Below are positions 1 through 8,217 of a stretch of DNA of 64,000 nt, piece after piece. The notes beneath the pieces are model-generated. The model had not been told where the DNA came from, made no database searches, and saw only the letters and a program-made list of their open reading frames with translations. This DNA is from an uncultured Eggerthellaceae bacterium (GTDB taxonomy: Bacteria > Actinomycetota > Coriobacteriia > Coriobacteriales > Eggerthellaceae). How positions within the stretch are numbered: position 1 is the first letter of the stretch; each line of letters begins with the position of its first letter. The stretch spans positions 1-64,000 of the forward strand of contig CALULI010000003.1 of the NCBI GenBank assembly GCA_944321455.1. Reading direction: 5' to 3'. Made by a program: the position numbers and the translations under genes.

Positions 1-98
1 TAGAGAGAGGGATCACCCGATCCCATTCCGAACTCGGTAGTTAAGCCTCTCATCGCCGAAAGTACTGCGGTGTAGTCCGTGGGAGGATAGGACGTTCT
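1..98 (+). rRNA. rrf: 5S ribosomal RNA, 3' part
   Basis: The first bases match the conserved 5S core: CCATTCCGAACTCGG, then GTTAAGCC, then a TACTGCGG loop E/helix IV segment and a GGGAGGATAGG 3' strand. The 5' end lies before the window, so the gene is partial. It implies that an rRNA operon ends here. The 3' end is estimated from where helix I should close. A short CTGC-TCAT-GCAG hairpin follows at 97-108, without a convincing T run. Confidence 0.93.
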
Positions 99-123
99 GC
101 TCATGCAGGGCATTTCTGCGTTT

Positions 124-147
124 GTAGTACTATTACATGTGTACTAC
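124..147. promoter_or_regulatory. 7-bp inverted repeat upstream of thioesterase
   Basis: GTAGTAC at 124-130 is repeated inverted as GTACTAC at 141-147, with 10 bases between. It sits between the 5S rRNA and the ribosome binding site of the thioesterase gene. It could be a dimeric regulator site or a transcript hairpin. No -10/-35 pair could be assigned around it, so the function is unknown. Confidence 0.35.
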
Positions 148-170
148 CAACAACAGAGGAGATGGTTTTC

Positions 171-683
171 ATGCTTCAAGATCTCTATAAGAGTGACGAT
201 TCTTGGATGGATGAAATTGACCTTTCTGATAAAGATCAAGTTTCACGTACTTTAGATGTTCGCGACGCAGCAGCGTTTAATGGTTTAGTTGGCATTCATT
301 TTCTTCAGGTTGATCCTGATTGCACAATTGGCTATTTAGATATTACCGATAAGCATTTCCAGCCATTTGGCGTTGTTCACGGTGGCGTTACGCTCAGTCT
401 TATCGAAGCGGTGGCAAGTCGTGCTGTTGATGCGCGTGTTGATTTAACTAAGGAGCGCCCCTTTGGTGTTCATGTTGAAGTGGACCACAAAAAGCCTGGT
501 AAGGTAGGACGTCTTCGTTGTAGCGCTACCTTTGATTACCAGGAAAAGAACAAGCAATTCTGGAAGGTGCAAGTAAAAGACGACGAAGATGACGTTGTTT
601 CAGAAGGCATCTTCGTTACTAAGATTGTTTCTCTTGAGCGCTTGGCTCAAAAGGATCGTGAACGCAGAATGCGCTCTCAATAG
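171..683 (+). CDS. PaaI-type hotdog-fold thioesterase
   Basis: Predicted 170-residue acyl-CoA thioesterase. The hotdog core carries the family signature FGVVHGGV with HGG at about residues 70-72, followed by the helix with an acidic residue near 80 expected in PaaI/MenI-like enzymes. I chose ATG 171 over the in-frame ATG at 162 because the AGAGGAG ribosome site at 155-161 directly abuts 162 but is spaced correctly for 171. Hydrolysis of an aromatic or dihydroxynaphthoyl-CoA in menaquinone synthesis is a family-based possibility; no men genes are nearby to support it. The C-terminus is basic (RERRMRSQ). Confidence 0.85.
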   Translation: MLQDLYKSDDSWMDEIDLSDKDQVSRTLDVRDAAAFNGLVGIHFLQVDPDCTIGYLDITDKHFQPFGVVHGGVTLSLIEAVASRAVDARVDLTKERPFGVHVEVDHKKPGKVGRLRCSATFDYQEKNKQFWKVQVKDDEDDVVSEGIFVTKIVSLERLAQKDRERRMRSQ

Positions 684-689
684 CGCGCA

Positions 690-728
690 TTCTTGGTGAG
701 TACAGAGGTTCTTGGTGACGCGTGCGCA
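690..728. repeat. 19-bp direct repeat after thioesterase stop
   Basis: TTCTTGGTGA occurs at 690-699 and again at 709-718, a period of 19 bases. The array begins 6 bases after the TAG stop, in the convergent gap with the racemase gene. Only two copies are clear. It belongs to the pattern of degenerate repeats seen after several genes here. Confidence 0.5.
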
Positions 729-786
729 TTAGTGTGGTCGCGCAAAACGCAGGGGCGCTTAATAGCCCTCTTGATGTTTGATAGCT

Positions 787-1512
787 CTATTGAGTAAAGA
801 GATCACGGAGATTCTTCGCTGGTGCACCACACTCAACAACGCAGCGCCACGCCTGGACATCTAGCGCATCAATCATGAAGCGTCCACGGTAGCGGCGCGG
901 AATATCAAGAAGCGAAAGCTCGGTACAGCCTAAAATGAAGCCATCGCACTCAAGTTCATCAACTGCTTGATCCAAGACATGGTTAAGGTGGTCTTTGGGA
1001 ACGGTCTTTCCTGCTTTTACGTAGTTGTAAATAATGTCCATGATGCTTTGCTGCAGCGAGCTGTTAGGGATACAAGTGTCTAAACCAAGCTCTTCTGCAT
1101 ACGTTTGATAGATGCGCGTTTCAATAGTCCCTGTTGTTGCAAGGATGCCAACGCGATTGCAACTAAGCTCCTGAGAAAATTTAATAGCCTCACGAGGAAT
1201 GTTGACGAAGGTAACAGAAGGCAGTCCTTCGCTTATTTCGTCGATCTTTGCGTGCGCGGTATTGCAGGGAATTGCAATGACATTGCACCCTGCATCTGCC
1301 AACGATTGCGCAAGAGGCTTGATAACAGGAACAAAAGGTTCAGATGAAGCTCCCAAGAGATAGGCTGTTCTATCGGGAATGGTTGGCTTGTTGAGGATGG
1401 CGATATCAATATGGTCTTGATCTCGCTCAACATCGGTGAACGCGACAATCTGCTCGAAGAGGCGCGCCGTTGCCGCAGGTCCCATACCGCCGATTATGCC
1501 AAGTTTTTTCAT
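787..1512 (-). CDS. Aspartate/glutamate racemase family protein
   Basis: A 241-residue cofactor-independent racemase. The two catalytic cysteines are visible: Cys83 in PCNTAH and Cys196 in GCTEL; the N-terminus has the usual GIIGGMGP. The family interconverts L- and D-aspartate or glutamate in the cytoplasm for peptidoglycan. The ATG at 1512 follows an AGGAG site. It is the last gene of a minus-strand operon murJ-murE-like-racemase, only 20 bases from the MurE homologue. That placement suggests it supplies a D-amino acid for the stem peptide or cross-bridge (inference). Substrate, Asp or Glu, cannot be decided by eye. Confidence 0.88.
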   Translation of the reverse strand: MKKLGIIGGMGPAATARLFEQIVAFTDVERDQDHIDIAILNKPTIPDRTAYLLGASSEPFVPVIKPLAQSLADAGCNVIAIPCNTAHAKIDEISEGLPSVTFVNIPREAIKFSQELSCNRVGILATTGTIETRIYQTYAEELGLDTCIPNSSLQQSIMDIIYNYVKAGKTVPKDHLNHVLDQAVDELECDGFILGCTELSLLDIPRRYRGRFMIDALDVQAWRCVVECGAPAKNLRDLFTQ

Positions 1513-1532
1513 AAGACCTACTCCTGTCAGGA

Positions 1533-3038
1533 TTAGTGAGTGCGATCGTATTCGGCAAGAAATTCTTTTACGTATTCCACATCAGACGGGCAGTCAATGT
1601 ATTCGTTGCCGCGCTTCTGGCGCGTTTCGTTGCCCTTGCCGCAAATAAGCAAAACGGAATTGTTCTCAACGTTCTCTATGGCAGTTTTGATAGCAAGGCC
1701 ACGATCGTTGATGATTTCATAGGGGCAATTCTGCGCTTCAACATATTGGGCGATTTCGCGCGAAATATCTTCAACGGGTTCAGTTCCTGCATCCTCTTCC
1801 GTTAAATACACAACTTTCGAATACTGACCTGCGATTGTGCCCAAGTCGCGCCTTCTCAGGTAGGCCTTCTTTCCAGGGCAACCAAAGAGAGCAACAATGT
1901 CGTAATCGGGATACTCTTCCTTGGTCGAAGAGAAAAGTTTTTCGTAGCTCAATTTATTGTGAGCGTAGTCCACGATAGCAACAACGCGGTTATCCTTGCT
2001 GGTATAGACTTCCATGCGTCCGCTGGAACGAGCGCGTCGCAAGCCGCTGTGGATATATTCTTTGGGGATGCCAACAAGAAGGGATGTTGCAATAACGGCA
2101 AGCGCATTTTCAACGTTGAAGAATCCTGGCATCGTAAGCAAGAATTCTTCATCAAAATCAGCGGTGCGCACCATAAAAGACGTTCCCTCGTTGGTTTTCT
2201 TGATGTTGTAGCCATACACATCAGCTGAGCTGTCCTTTGTGCTAAAGGTCAGGACGCGCTGGCATTGCTGCGCTTCTTCCAGGGCGCGATCAGCGTAATC
2301 CATGTCAAGGTTGACAACAGCATTGTCAGAAAGCTCAAAAATCTTGAGTTTAGAAGAAAAGTAATCTTCAAAATCTTTGTGTTCGATAGGGCTAATGTGG
2401 TCTTCCGAGATATTCAAAAAGATACCAACGGTAAACCTCATGTTGCTAACGCGGTCATACTTAAGTGCCTGAGAAGAAACTTCCATTTCGGCAAAGGTGA
2501 TGCCGCTTTCGTACGCATTTCTAAAATGCTCCTGAAGCTCTACTGCTTCAGGGGTAGTAATGTGGGATTCAAATTTTGTCTTGCCATCGTACATGTCAAT
2601 GGAAGAGAAAATGGCGCTTTCGGCACCCCCGATAGCGCTCATGTAGTCATCAACAATTGCCTTTGCATAATAGGCAGAGGTCGATTTTCCCTTAGTACCT
2701 CCAACACCAATAACCGTCAGGTGTTTCCAGGGGCTGTTGTTAAACATATCAGCAAGAAGTGGCATTGCTTTGCGGATGTCGGTGGTAAGAATGCAGGGAA
2801 GCGAAGAGTCTTCGTAGTGTTGCTCGCTCACATACGCACAGGCACCGCGGTTTTGGGCTTCTTCAAGGTAGTCTTTTTTGAAGTTTTTACCCTTGCAGAT
2901 AAACAGCGTTCCTGGTGTTACCTGCTTAGAATTAAAGGTGAGGTAGGAAACAACCTCATCCGTGTTGTTGTGAACATCAGCTAAAAGATTATGTTCTTTA
3001 AGAAGTTCTGCGTAATCGGAAAAATGGTAGTAGTTCAC
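1533..3038 (-). CDS. murE: MurE-type Mur ligase, streptococcal L-lysine-like
   Basis: A 501-residue Mur ligase that adds the third stem-peptide residue to UDP-MurNAc-L-Ala-D-Glu, or acts in a similar reaction. The P-loop is GTKGKST (114-120), not the common GTNGKT, and the central domain has ITTPEA, MEVSSQAL, FLNISEDHI and PIEHKDFEDYF. This pattern resembles the L-lysine MurE of streptococci. The C-terminal domain keeps GKGNETRQ (about 467). Where DAP enzymes carry DNPR there is TEEDAGTEP. Start is GTG at 3038 with a weak GAAAGAAG site. It lies between murJ and the racemase and is one of two MurE homologues in the window, the other being in the dcw cluster. Lys or Orn specificity is inference. 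Confidence 0.85.
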   Translation of the reverse strand: MNYYHFSDYAELLKEHNLLADVHNNTDEVVSYLTFNSKQVTPGTLFICKGKNFKKDYLEEAQNRGACAYVSEQHYEDSSLPCILTTDIRKAMPLLADMFNNSPWKHLTVIGVGGTKGKSTSAYYAKAIVDDYMSAIGGAESAIFSSIDMYDGKTKFESHITTPEAVELQEHFRNAYESGITFAEMEVSSQALKYDRVSNMRFTVGIFLNISEDHISPIEHKDFEDYFSSKLKIFELSDNAVVNLDMDYADRALEEAQQCQRVLTFSTKDSSADVYGYNIKKTNEGTSFMVRTADFDEEFLLTMPGFFNVENALAVIATSLLVGIPKEYIHSGLRRARSSGRMEVYTSKDNRVVAIVDYAHNKLSYEKLFSSTKEEYPDYDIVALFGCPGKKAYLRRRDLGTIAGQYSKVVYLTEEDAGTEPVEDISREIAQYVEAQNCPYEIINDRGLAIKTAIENVENNSVLLICGKGNETRQKRGNEYIDCPSDVEYVKEFLAEYDRTH

Positions 3039-3089
3039 GGTAGTTCTTCTTTCTGAATAAAAAGGACAAATCTATTGTAATAAATCTCT

Positions 3090-4769
3090 TTACAAGCTTC
3101 GTCTCAAGATTTTCCGCTTAAACGTATCAACAAACGAGCGTGCCATTGCCGCTTCAGCAACGTTGAACTTAAGAGCAAGTCCGAAGGTAACAAAGAGGCT
3201 TGCCAGGCCGCCAATTACCACATAGACAAGCGCCTGCGGAATAGATCCGTTGAGTGGCGAGAAAACAAACTGCAAACCGAACATGATTGCTCCACCAACG
3301 ATGGCGCCAAGGCCGCCTAATACAAGACCAAGACCAATTGATTTCGCCAAATGGAGCAGAGAAAGCGTTTGATAGTGACGCTTCAGATAGAGAATTGAAA
3401 GCAGGTCAACAACAACGTAGTAAATTGCTGAAGCTAAAGCGATGCTTTCCATGGTCACGCCAACGCCTGCTTGAACAGCTGATGCGGCACCCATGGTTAA
3501 AATTACTTGAATCACGCTGGCAATAGTGTTCACTATGGCAAAACTGCCCATCTTGCGCAGCGAGCTAAACACTTTTTGCATGTAGGCGCTCATGCCGTAG
3601 AAGGGCAGTGCCAGCGCAAGGGCGGAAAGGAACAGTGCGATTTGAGAGATGTTTTCAATCGTAAACGCGCCCGTGTGATACAGCGTGACAAGGGGCTGAG
3701 AAAACACGATCAAATAGAGCATAAACGGCATCAGGATAAAGAGAATCTGCGCGGTGCCCTCTTCGATAGTCTTCACCACGCCTTCTTTATTGTTGTCAGC
3801 CTGCATTTCCGACAGCTCGGTGAAAAGCGCGGTTGTCAGCGGAATTGCCAAGAACGAATAGGGAAGCGTATACCAAAGACGAGCATAGGCAATAACGGCA
3901 GGACCGTTGTCGGCAAAGCAATACGATGCGGCGTTCATGACGGAAACCGTGATGAAGGAAAAGATGACAATCAAAATAGTCGGAGCGCCAATTTTGAAGG
4001 TGTCTTTAAGGGCAGGATCCTTCAGGTTGATGCGCGGGCGAAGGCGAATGCCGTTGCGCTTAAGGGCAGGTAGCTGAATAGCCATCTGCAAGAATACGCC
4101 GAGTGGATTGCCAATAGCGATGATATAGAGAGCAAGTTCGCCATTGTAGGGTGCTACCACGGCATACATAACAAAGGTGGCAATAACAACAAGGTTATTG
4201 AAAACAGGCGCAATCGAAGACCAGAAATACTCTCGATTTGCATTGAGCATGCCTGAGAAAATCGATGACGCGCCATAAAAGACGGTTTGAATAGCAAAAA
4301 ATTGGAAGAGCATAATGGCAACCGTCATCTCGCTCTGGTCCGAGTAGAACGATTGCGTATAGACAATTGCTTGCGGGAAAAGAATGCCAATAAGCGAAAC
4401 AACGCCCAGAATAATGACGACCAACGTTAAAAGGTTCGAAGCATAGTCATTGCTGGCATCTTTGCCAAGTTTGCGCTTGACCGATACGTAGACGGGCAAA
4501 AAGGCCGTAACCAGCATGCCGCCCATAACTAATTCGTAGAGCTGGTTAGGTAAGTTGTTAGCTACTTGGTAAGAACTGGAAAGAAAGGTTGCGCCTAATG
4601 CAAATGCCATAGCCCATGTGCGGGCAAATCCTGTGATGCGCGAAATCATCACGCAAACACTCATAAGGTTTGCTGACTGAGCGATGGATTTTCTGCTGGA
4701 TTGTTCTGAGGTTTCAGAAGGAGAGGCAGACGTTGACGAGGCGTTTTGTTGTTCTTCTTTTTCAGGCAA
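3090..4769 (-). CDS. murJ: Lipid II flippase MurJ (MviN)
   Basis: A 559-residue polytopic membrane protein of the MVF/MurJ family that moves lipid II to the outer face. A Ser/Glu-rich cytoplasmic leader of about 30 residues precedes the conserved first helix with SRITGFART and the following NLPNQLYELVMGG. About 14 hydrophobic segments follow, ending with a basic tail. The start is TTG 4769, preceded on the minus strand by AGGAAGG. It is the first gene of the operon with the lysine-type MurE homologue and the racemase, so export and precursor building may be co-expressed. The long leader is typical of actinobacterial members. Confidence 0.92.
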   Translation of the reverse strand: MPEKEEQQNASSTSASPSETSEQSSRKSIAQSANLMSVCVMISRITGFARTWAMAFALGATFLSSSYQVANNLPNQLYELVMGGMLVTAFLPVYVSVKRKLGKDASNDYASNLLTLVVIILGVVSLIGILFPQAIVYTQSFYSDQSEMTVAIMLFQFFAIQTVFYGASSIFSGMLNANREYFWSSIAPVFNNLVVIATFVMYAVVAPYNGELALYIIAIGNPLGVFLQMAIQLPALKRNGIRLRPRINLKDPALKDTFKIGAPTILIVIFSFITVSVMNAASYCFADNGPAVIAYARLWYTLPYSFLAIPLTTALFTELSEMQADNNKEGVVKTIEEGTAQILFILMPFMLYLIVFSQPLVTLYHTGAFTIENISQIALFLSALALALPFYGMSAYMQKVFSSLRKMGSFAIVNTIASVIQVILTMGAASAVQAGVGVTMESIALASAIYYVVVDLLSILYLKRHYQTLSLLHLAKSIGLGLVLGGLGAIVGGAIMFGLQFVFSPLNGSIPQALVYVVIGGLASLFVTFGLALKFNVAEAAMARSFVDTFKRKILRRSL

Positions 4770-5221
4770 AGATCTAGAGTACCTTCCTGGGTTCTTCCCT
4801 TGTCTTTTTGTAATGTGCTGAAGTATTTCTTAGTATGATAGCGAAAACTATGCAGGTCGTTTCAAATCTTGTTCATCCGTGGTCATTTTGTGTGGAGCGC
4901 TGCGTTTTATTTTGCAGGCGGCATGTTGCGAATGGAGCGGTTTTGCGGACAGAGTGTTGTTAGTGGAGCAGTTTTTGCGGATAGCGCGTTGTGAATGAAA
5001 CGCATTCAAACAACAGGAGAAACAACAGGAAAGAAAGCAGGAGAGACCGTATTCTTGCAGGCAGCCGTACGGGCTAGTTGGTAGTATTATGTTCAGTGAT
5101 TTTGTAAATAAGGGCATTTGTTGTTTACCGTTGCTGTTTAGCAAAGTGGCAGCACATAATAAGCAGTAAACAAGCGCGCATGTTTGTGAAGTACCATGGT
5201 TGCGATGTAAGGAATATATGT
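4770..5221. other. Divergent spacer murJ/nadK
   Basis: A 452-base gap between divergently transcribed murJ and nadK. It must contain both promoters, but I found no -35/-10 pair of normal spacing that I trust. A minus-strand -10-like CATACT lies about 60 bases upstream of murJ. The middle holds degenerate repeats of about 32 bases, listed separately. An open frame of 98 codons on the minus strand here lacks a ribosome site and family features and is probably not a gene. Confidence 0.6.
4889..5007. repeat. Degenerate tandem repeat, period about 32
   Basis: Two clear units, 4925-4955 and 4956-4987, share GTTG, a TGGAGC core and TTTTGCGGA at about three quarters identity. A weaker copy precedes them (from about 4889) and a partial one follows from 4988 (GTTGTGAATGAAACG). 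They sit in the divergent gap and not at a gene end, unlike most other arrays in the window. Confidence 0.6.
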
Positions 5222-6151
5222 ATGCGTATCTTGATTGTTCGAAATACCTACAACACTAAAGCGGTCGAAGCTTCGCTGCTTTTGGAAACCTATTTAGCAA
5301 CTCAAGACATTTCGTACGTTTGCTTTGATTCGGACGAAATTGAAGCAAGTGCTGCGCTGATTGATGATGGCGCCGTTGCTGACAACGCTGCTGCTGATGG
5401 GCAAGAAGTCGCAACTGACCAGGCTGCACTGTTTGATATGGCGGTGGCACTTGGCGGTGATGGTACCATTTTAAGAACAGCCGCTTTTATCAAGCATCAT
5501 CGCGTTCCCATTCTGGGAATTAACTTCGGAAACTTAGGATTCATGGCTAACCCCAGCGAAGAGGGCGTTATTCCTATTGTTTCAGCCGCGCTTGCAGGAG
5601 ATGTCACGATAGAAAAGCGCGCGAATCTGCTGGTCGATGCTTACTGCGCTCCGCTTGAAGAGTCGCAAGCTTCTTTGGATGATGACCTTGCTGAAGAACC
5701 TACGAAGCGCTTTTTCGCTCTTAACGAAGTGGTTATTGCACGTGGTACCGAAGGTCGCATGATTGATTTTTCTTACGCCGTCGATGGTTCTTCAATGGGA
5801 TCTATGCGTGGTGATGGTGTGGTTGTAGCCACTGCAACAGGCTCTACCGCCTATGCGCTTTCTGCGGGTGGACCGCTCATTGCTCCTGGATTTACGGGAC
5901 TTGAGATTGTGCCTATTGCGCCGCATTCGCTTCATTCGCGTGCGGTTGTAACCGATCCTTCGGCCGTTGTTGAAGTGGTGCTCAATTCGTCTTTAGGCAA
6001 CCGCCAAGCAACGATGTTTGTGGATGGCGAACTGATCGAAAGCGATCTTCCTATTCGCCGCATTGTGGTAAGGACAAGCGAAGAACCTACTCTTCTTTTG
6101 CGCTACAAGTCAGAATCGTTCTACGATCATGCAGCGCGCGTGTTCTTCTAG
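5222..6151 (+). CDS. nadK: NAD kinase
   Basis: A 309-residue cytoplasmic NAD kinase making NADP from NAD and ATP or polyphosphate. It has LGGDGT near residue 78, NFGNLGFMA, and the conserved TATGSTAYALSAGGP that forms the nucleotide pocket. ATG 5222 is preferred over the ATG at 5180 because TAAGGA lies 8 bases before it and the family N-terminus is MRILIVRN. It has an acidic Ala-rich insert at about residues 40-70 between the first strand and the GGDGT motif. It is not obviously in an operon; degenerate 15-bp repeats begin at its stop codon. Confidence 0.95.
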   Translation: MRILIVRNTYNTKAVEASLLLETYLATQDISYVCFDSDEIEASAALIDDGAVADNAAADGQEVATDQAALFDMAVALGGDGTILRTAAFIKHHRVPILGINFGNLGFMANPSEEGVIPIVSAALAGDVTIEKRANLLVDAYCAPLEESQASLDDDLAEEPTKRFFALNEVVIARGTEGRMIDFSYAVDGSSMGSMRGDGVVVATATGSTAYALSAGGPLIAPGFTGLEIVPIAPHSLHSRAVVTDPSAVVEVVLNSSLGNRQATMFVDGELIESDLPIRRIVVRTSEEPTLLLRYKSESFYDHAARVFF

Positions 6152-6228
6152 GCGCGTGTTTTTCTGGCATGCGGTCTTCAGGCGAGTGCTTTCTAGGCGC
6201 GTGTTTTCTGGCGTGTTCTTCTAACACG
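6136..6228. repeat. Degenerate 15-bp tandem repeat at nadK 3' end
   Basis: About five to six copies of a unit close to GGCGCGTGTTTTCTA. The first copy overlaps the last codons and the TAG stop of nadK. The clearest units are 6151-6166, 6181-6195 and 6196-6210, followed by a shortened copy to about 6222. The gap to the next gene (6282) shows no T-run terminator. Confidence 0.7.
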
Positions 6229-6281
6229 CTTGATGGTTTCGTATAACGTTGTGTTGAAAACACCATTTTGAAAGGGCCGTA

Positions 6282-8072
6282 ATGGCAACTGCAACCCCTT
6301 CGACAACTCGACGAACGCTTCACTATTATTGGCTGGTAACGAAGCGCCATAAGGGCTACTTCTTCGGGCTGATGCTTTCTACCTTTGCGTTTGTTGCGTT
6401 GCTAACCTATGGCAATCCATATGTGATGAGCTTGATCGTAGACCGCGTAAGCGCTGACCCTGTTAGCGCCGATCAGGTGTTTGCCGTGTTTATGCCCTAC
6501 ATTGTGGCGCTCATTGCCATCAATGTTTTAGGGCAGGCGGCAAGTAAGCTGCAAGACTACACCATGTATAAGCTTGAGATTGCTGCGGCCTATGATCTGG
6601 CGCGTATGTCGTTTGATGCGCTGTGCAATCAGTCAATGTCGTTTCACTCCAACCGTTTTGGTGGCACGCTGGTCAGCCAAACAAGTAAATTTATGAGCGG
6701 CTATCAGCAGCTTATTGAAACGGTAACCTTTCCCTTTTTGCCTGTTGTCTGCTCGGTCATTTTTACCTGTGGTATTTTGGCGCCGCGAGTGCCACTTTAC
6801 GTGCTTATCTTGATGATCTTGCTGGTGATTTACGCTTCAATTTCCTACTACATGTACAAGCGAATTCTTCATTTGAACGAACAGGCGGCCAGCGCTCAAA
6901 ACCAGCTTTCGGGCGAATTGTCGGATTCGGTGGCTAACATTTTGTCCGTTAAAACCTACGGTCGTGAAGATTACGAACGTTCTCTGTTTGATCAGGCGAA
7001 CCGCGAAGTGGTGGCAAAAGATTCCAAGCGCATGTGGTCATCGCTTATTCGTGGCATTATTACTGCCTCCATTACGGTTGTTATCATGGCGGTGGTTACT
7101 ATCTTTATTGCAGGCGGCAATGCATGGTACGGCATTACGCCTGGCACGCTGGTGGTTATGTTTACCTACACCTATACCATCACCAACCAATTCAACTTCA
7201 TTAATAACGGCCTTCAGCGCTTTAATCGCGCGTTTGGTGATGCAAGCGGCATGACCACCATTCTTGATGAACCGCGCCTGGTGGACGATAAGCCTGATGC
7301 TACGGAGATGGTGGTTAAAAAGGGAGATATTGACTTTAAGGACATTAGCTTTTCCTACTTTGATGGCAACACGAAAACGCAGGTGTTTGATCACTTCAAT
7401 CTGCATATTCCTGCAGGACAGCGCGTTGGCTTGGTTGGCATGAGTGGCGCGGGCAAGACCACCCTTACGAAACTTTTGTTGCGCCTTTCCGATATTCAGC
7501 AGGGAAGCATTTTGATTGATGGGCAAAATGTAGCGGATACGACCCAACAGTCTCTTCGCCGCCAGATTGCCTATGTGCCACAAGAGGCCTTGCTGTTCCA
7601 TCGTACGATTGCAGAAAACATTGCGTATGGCAGACCTGATGCCACCATGGATGAAATTCGCGAAGCAGCACGTCAGGCAAACGCGCTTGAATTTATCGAG
7701 CGGCTTCCCCAAGGCTTTGACACCATAACGGGAGAGCGTGGCGTTAAGCTTTCGGGCGGTCAGCGCCAGCGCATTGCTATTGCACGCGCCATGTTGGCGG
7801 ATTGTCCTGTTCTGGTATTAGATGAAGCCACAAGCGCGCTTGACTCTGAAAGTGAACACCTGGTGCAGGATGCCCTTAAAACATTGATGCAGGGCAGAAC
7901 ATCCTTGGTGGTTGCTCATCGTTTGTCTACCGTGGCAAGCCTTGATCGCATTGTGGTGCTGGCAGATGGCAAGATTGTTGAAGACGGTCCGCATGAACAA
8001 TTGATTGAAGCGGGCGGAGAATATGCGCACTTGTGGGGTCGCCAAACTGGTGCTTATCTTGAAGAGGAATAA
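6282..8072 (+). CDS. ABC transporter, fused permease and ATPase
   Basis: A 596-residue half-transporter of the exporter type. The N-terminal half has six hydrophobic segments of the ABC_membrane fold, and the C-terminal half is the ATPase: Walker A GMSGAGKTT (about 386), signature LSGGQRQR (about 489), Walker B VLVLDEATS (about 508) and a switch histidine in VVAHRLS. Such proteins work as dimers exporting lipids, peptides or drugs. No partner half-transporter is adjacent, so a homodimer is likely. The ATG follows GAAAGGG. A strong terminator follows, so it seems to be transcribed alone. The substrate is unknown. Confidence 0.9.
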   Translation: MATATPSTTRRTLHYYWLVTKRHKGYFFGLMLSTFAFVALLTYGNPYVMSLIVDRVSADPVSADQVFAVFMPYIVALIAINVLGQAASKLQDYTMYKLEIAAAYDLARMSFDALCNQSMSFHSNRFGGTLVSQTSKFMSGYQQLIETVTFPFLPVVCSVIFTCGILAPRVPLYVLILMILLVIYASISYYMYKRILHLNEQAASAQNQLSGELSDSVANILSVKTYGREDYERSLFDQANREVVAKDSKRMWSSLIRGIITASITVVIMAVVTIFIAGGNAWYGITPGTLVVMFTYTYTITNQFNFINNGLQRFNRAFGDASGMTTILDEPRLVDDKPDATEMVVKKGDIDFKDISFSYFDGNTKTQVFDHFNLHIPAGQRVGLVGMSGAGKTTLTKLLLRLSDIQQGSILIDGQNVADTTQQSLRRQIAYVPQEALLFHRTIAENIAYGRPDATMDEIREAARQANALEFIERLPQGFDTITGERGVKLSGGQRQRIAIARAMLADCPVLVLDEATSALDSESEHLVQDALKTLMQGRTSLVVAHRLSTVASLDRIVVLADGKIVEDGPHEQLIEAGGEYAHLWGRQTGAYLEEE

Positions 8073-8140
8073 GACAATTTCCTGTTCTTGATAAAAATAT
8101 ATAAACGCCCCTACATTGTTCGATTTTTCGGGTAATATTA

Positions 8141-8184
8141 AAAAGCGTTTGAAAGTAAATCTTCCAAGCGCTTTTTTATTTTGA
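8141..8184 (+). terminator. Intrinsic terminator after ABC transporter
   Basis: AAAAGCGTTTG at 8141-8151 pairs with CAAGCGCTTTT at 8165-8175 (11 pairs with one G-T), followed by TTTATTTTG. It ends the ABC transporter transcript. It also lies 34 bases before pyrG, so a leader role for pyrG cannot be excluded. Confidence 0.85.
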
Positions 8185-8217
8185 TAAGCGTGGATCGTCC
8201 TAGTGCGAAGGAGAATC

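Noticed and set aside
4848-5144. Open frame of 98 codons on the minus strand between murJ and nadK
   Set aside because: No ribosome site, odd composition with many Cys and Ser, no recognisable domain, and it overlaps the degenerate repeats.
8101-8217. CTP-sensing attenuator of pyrG as in Bacillus
   Set aside because: No GGGC-type transcript start was found at a fitting position after a promoter; the hairpin is adequately explained as the terminator of the ABC transporter.
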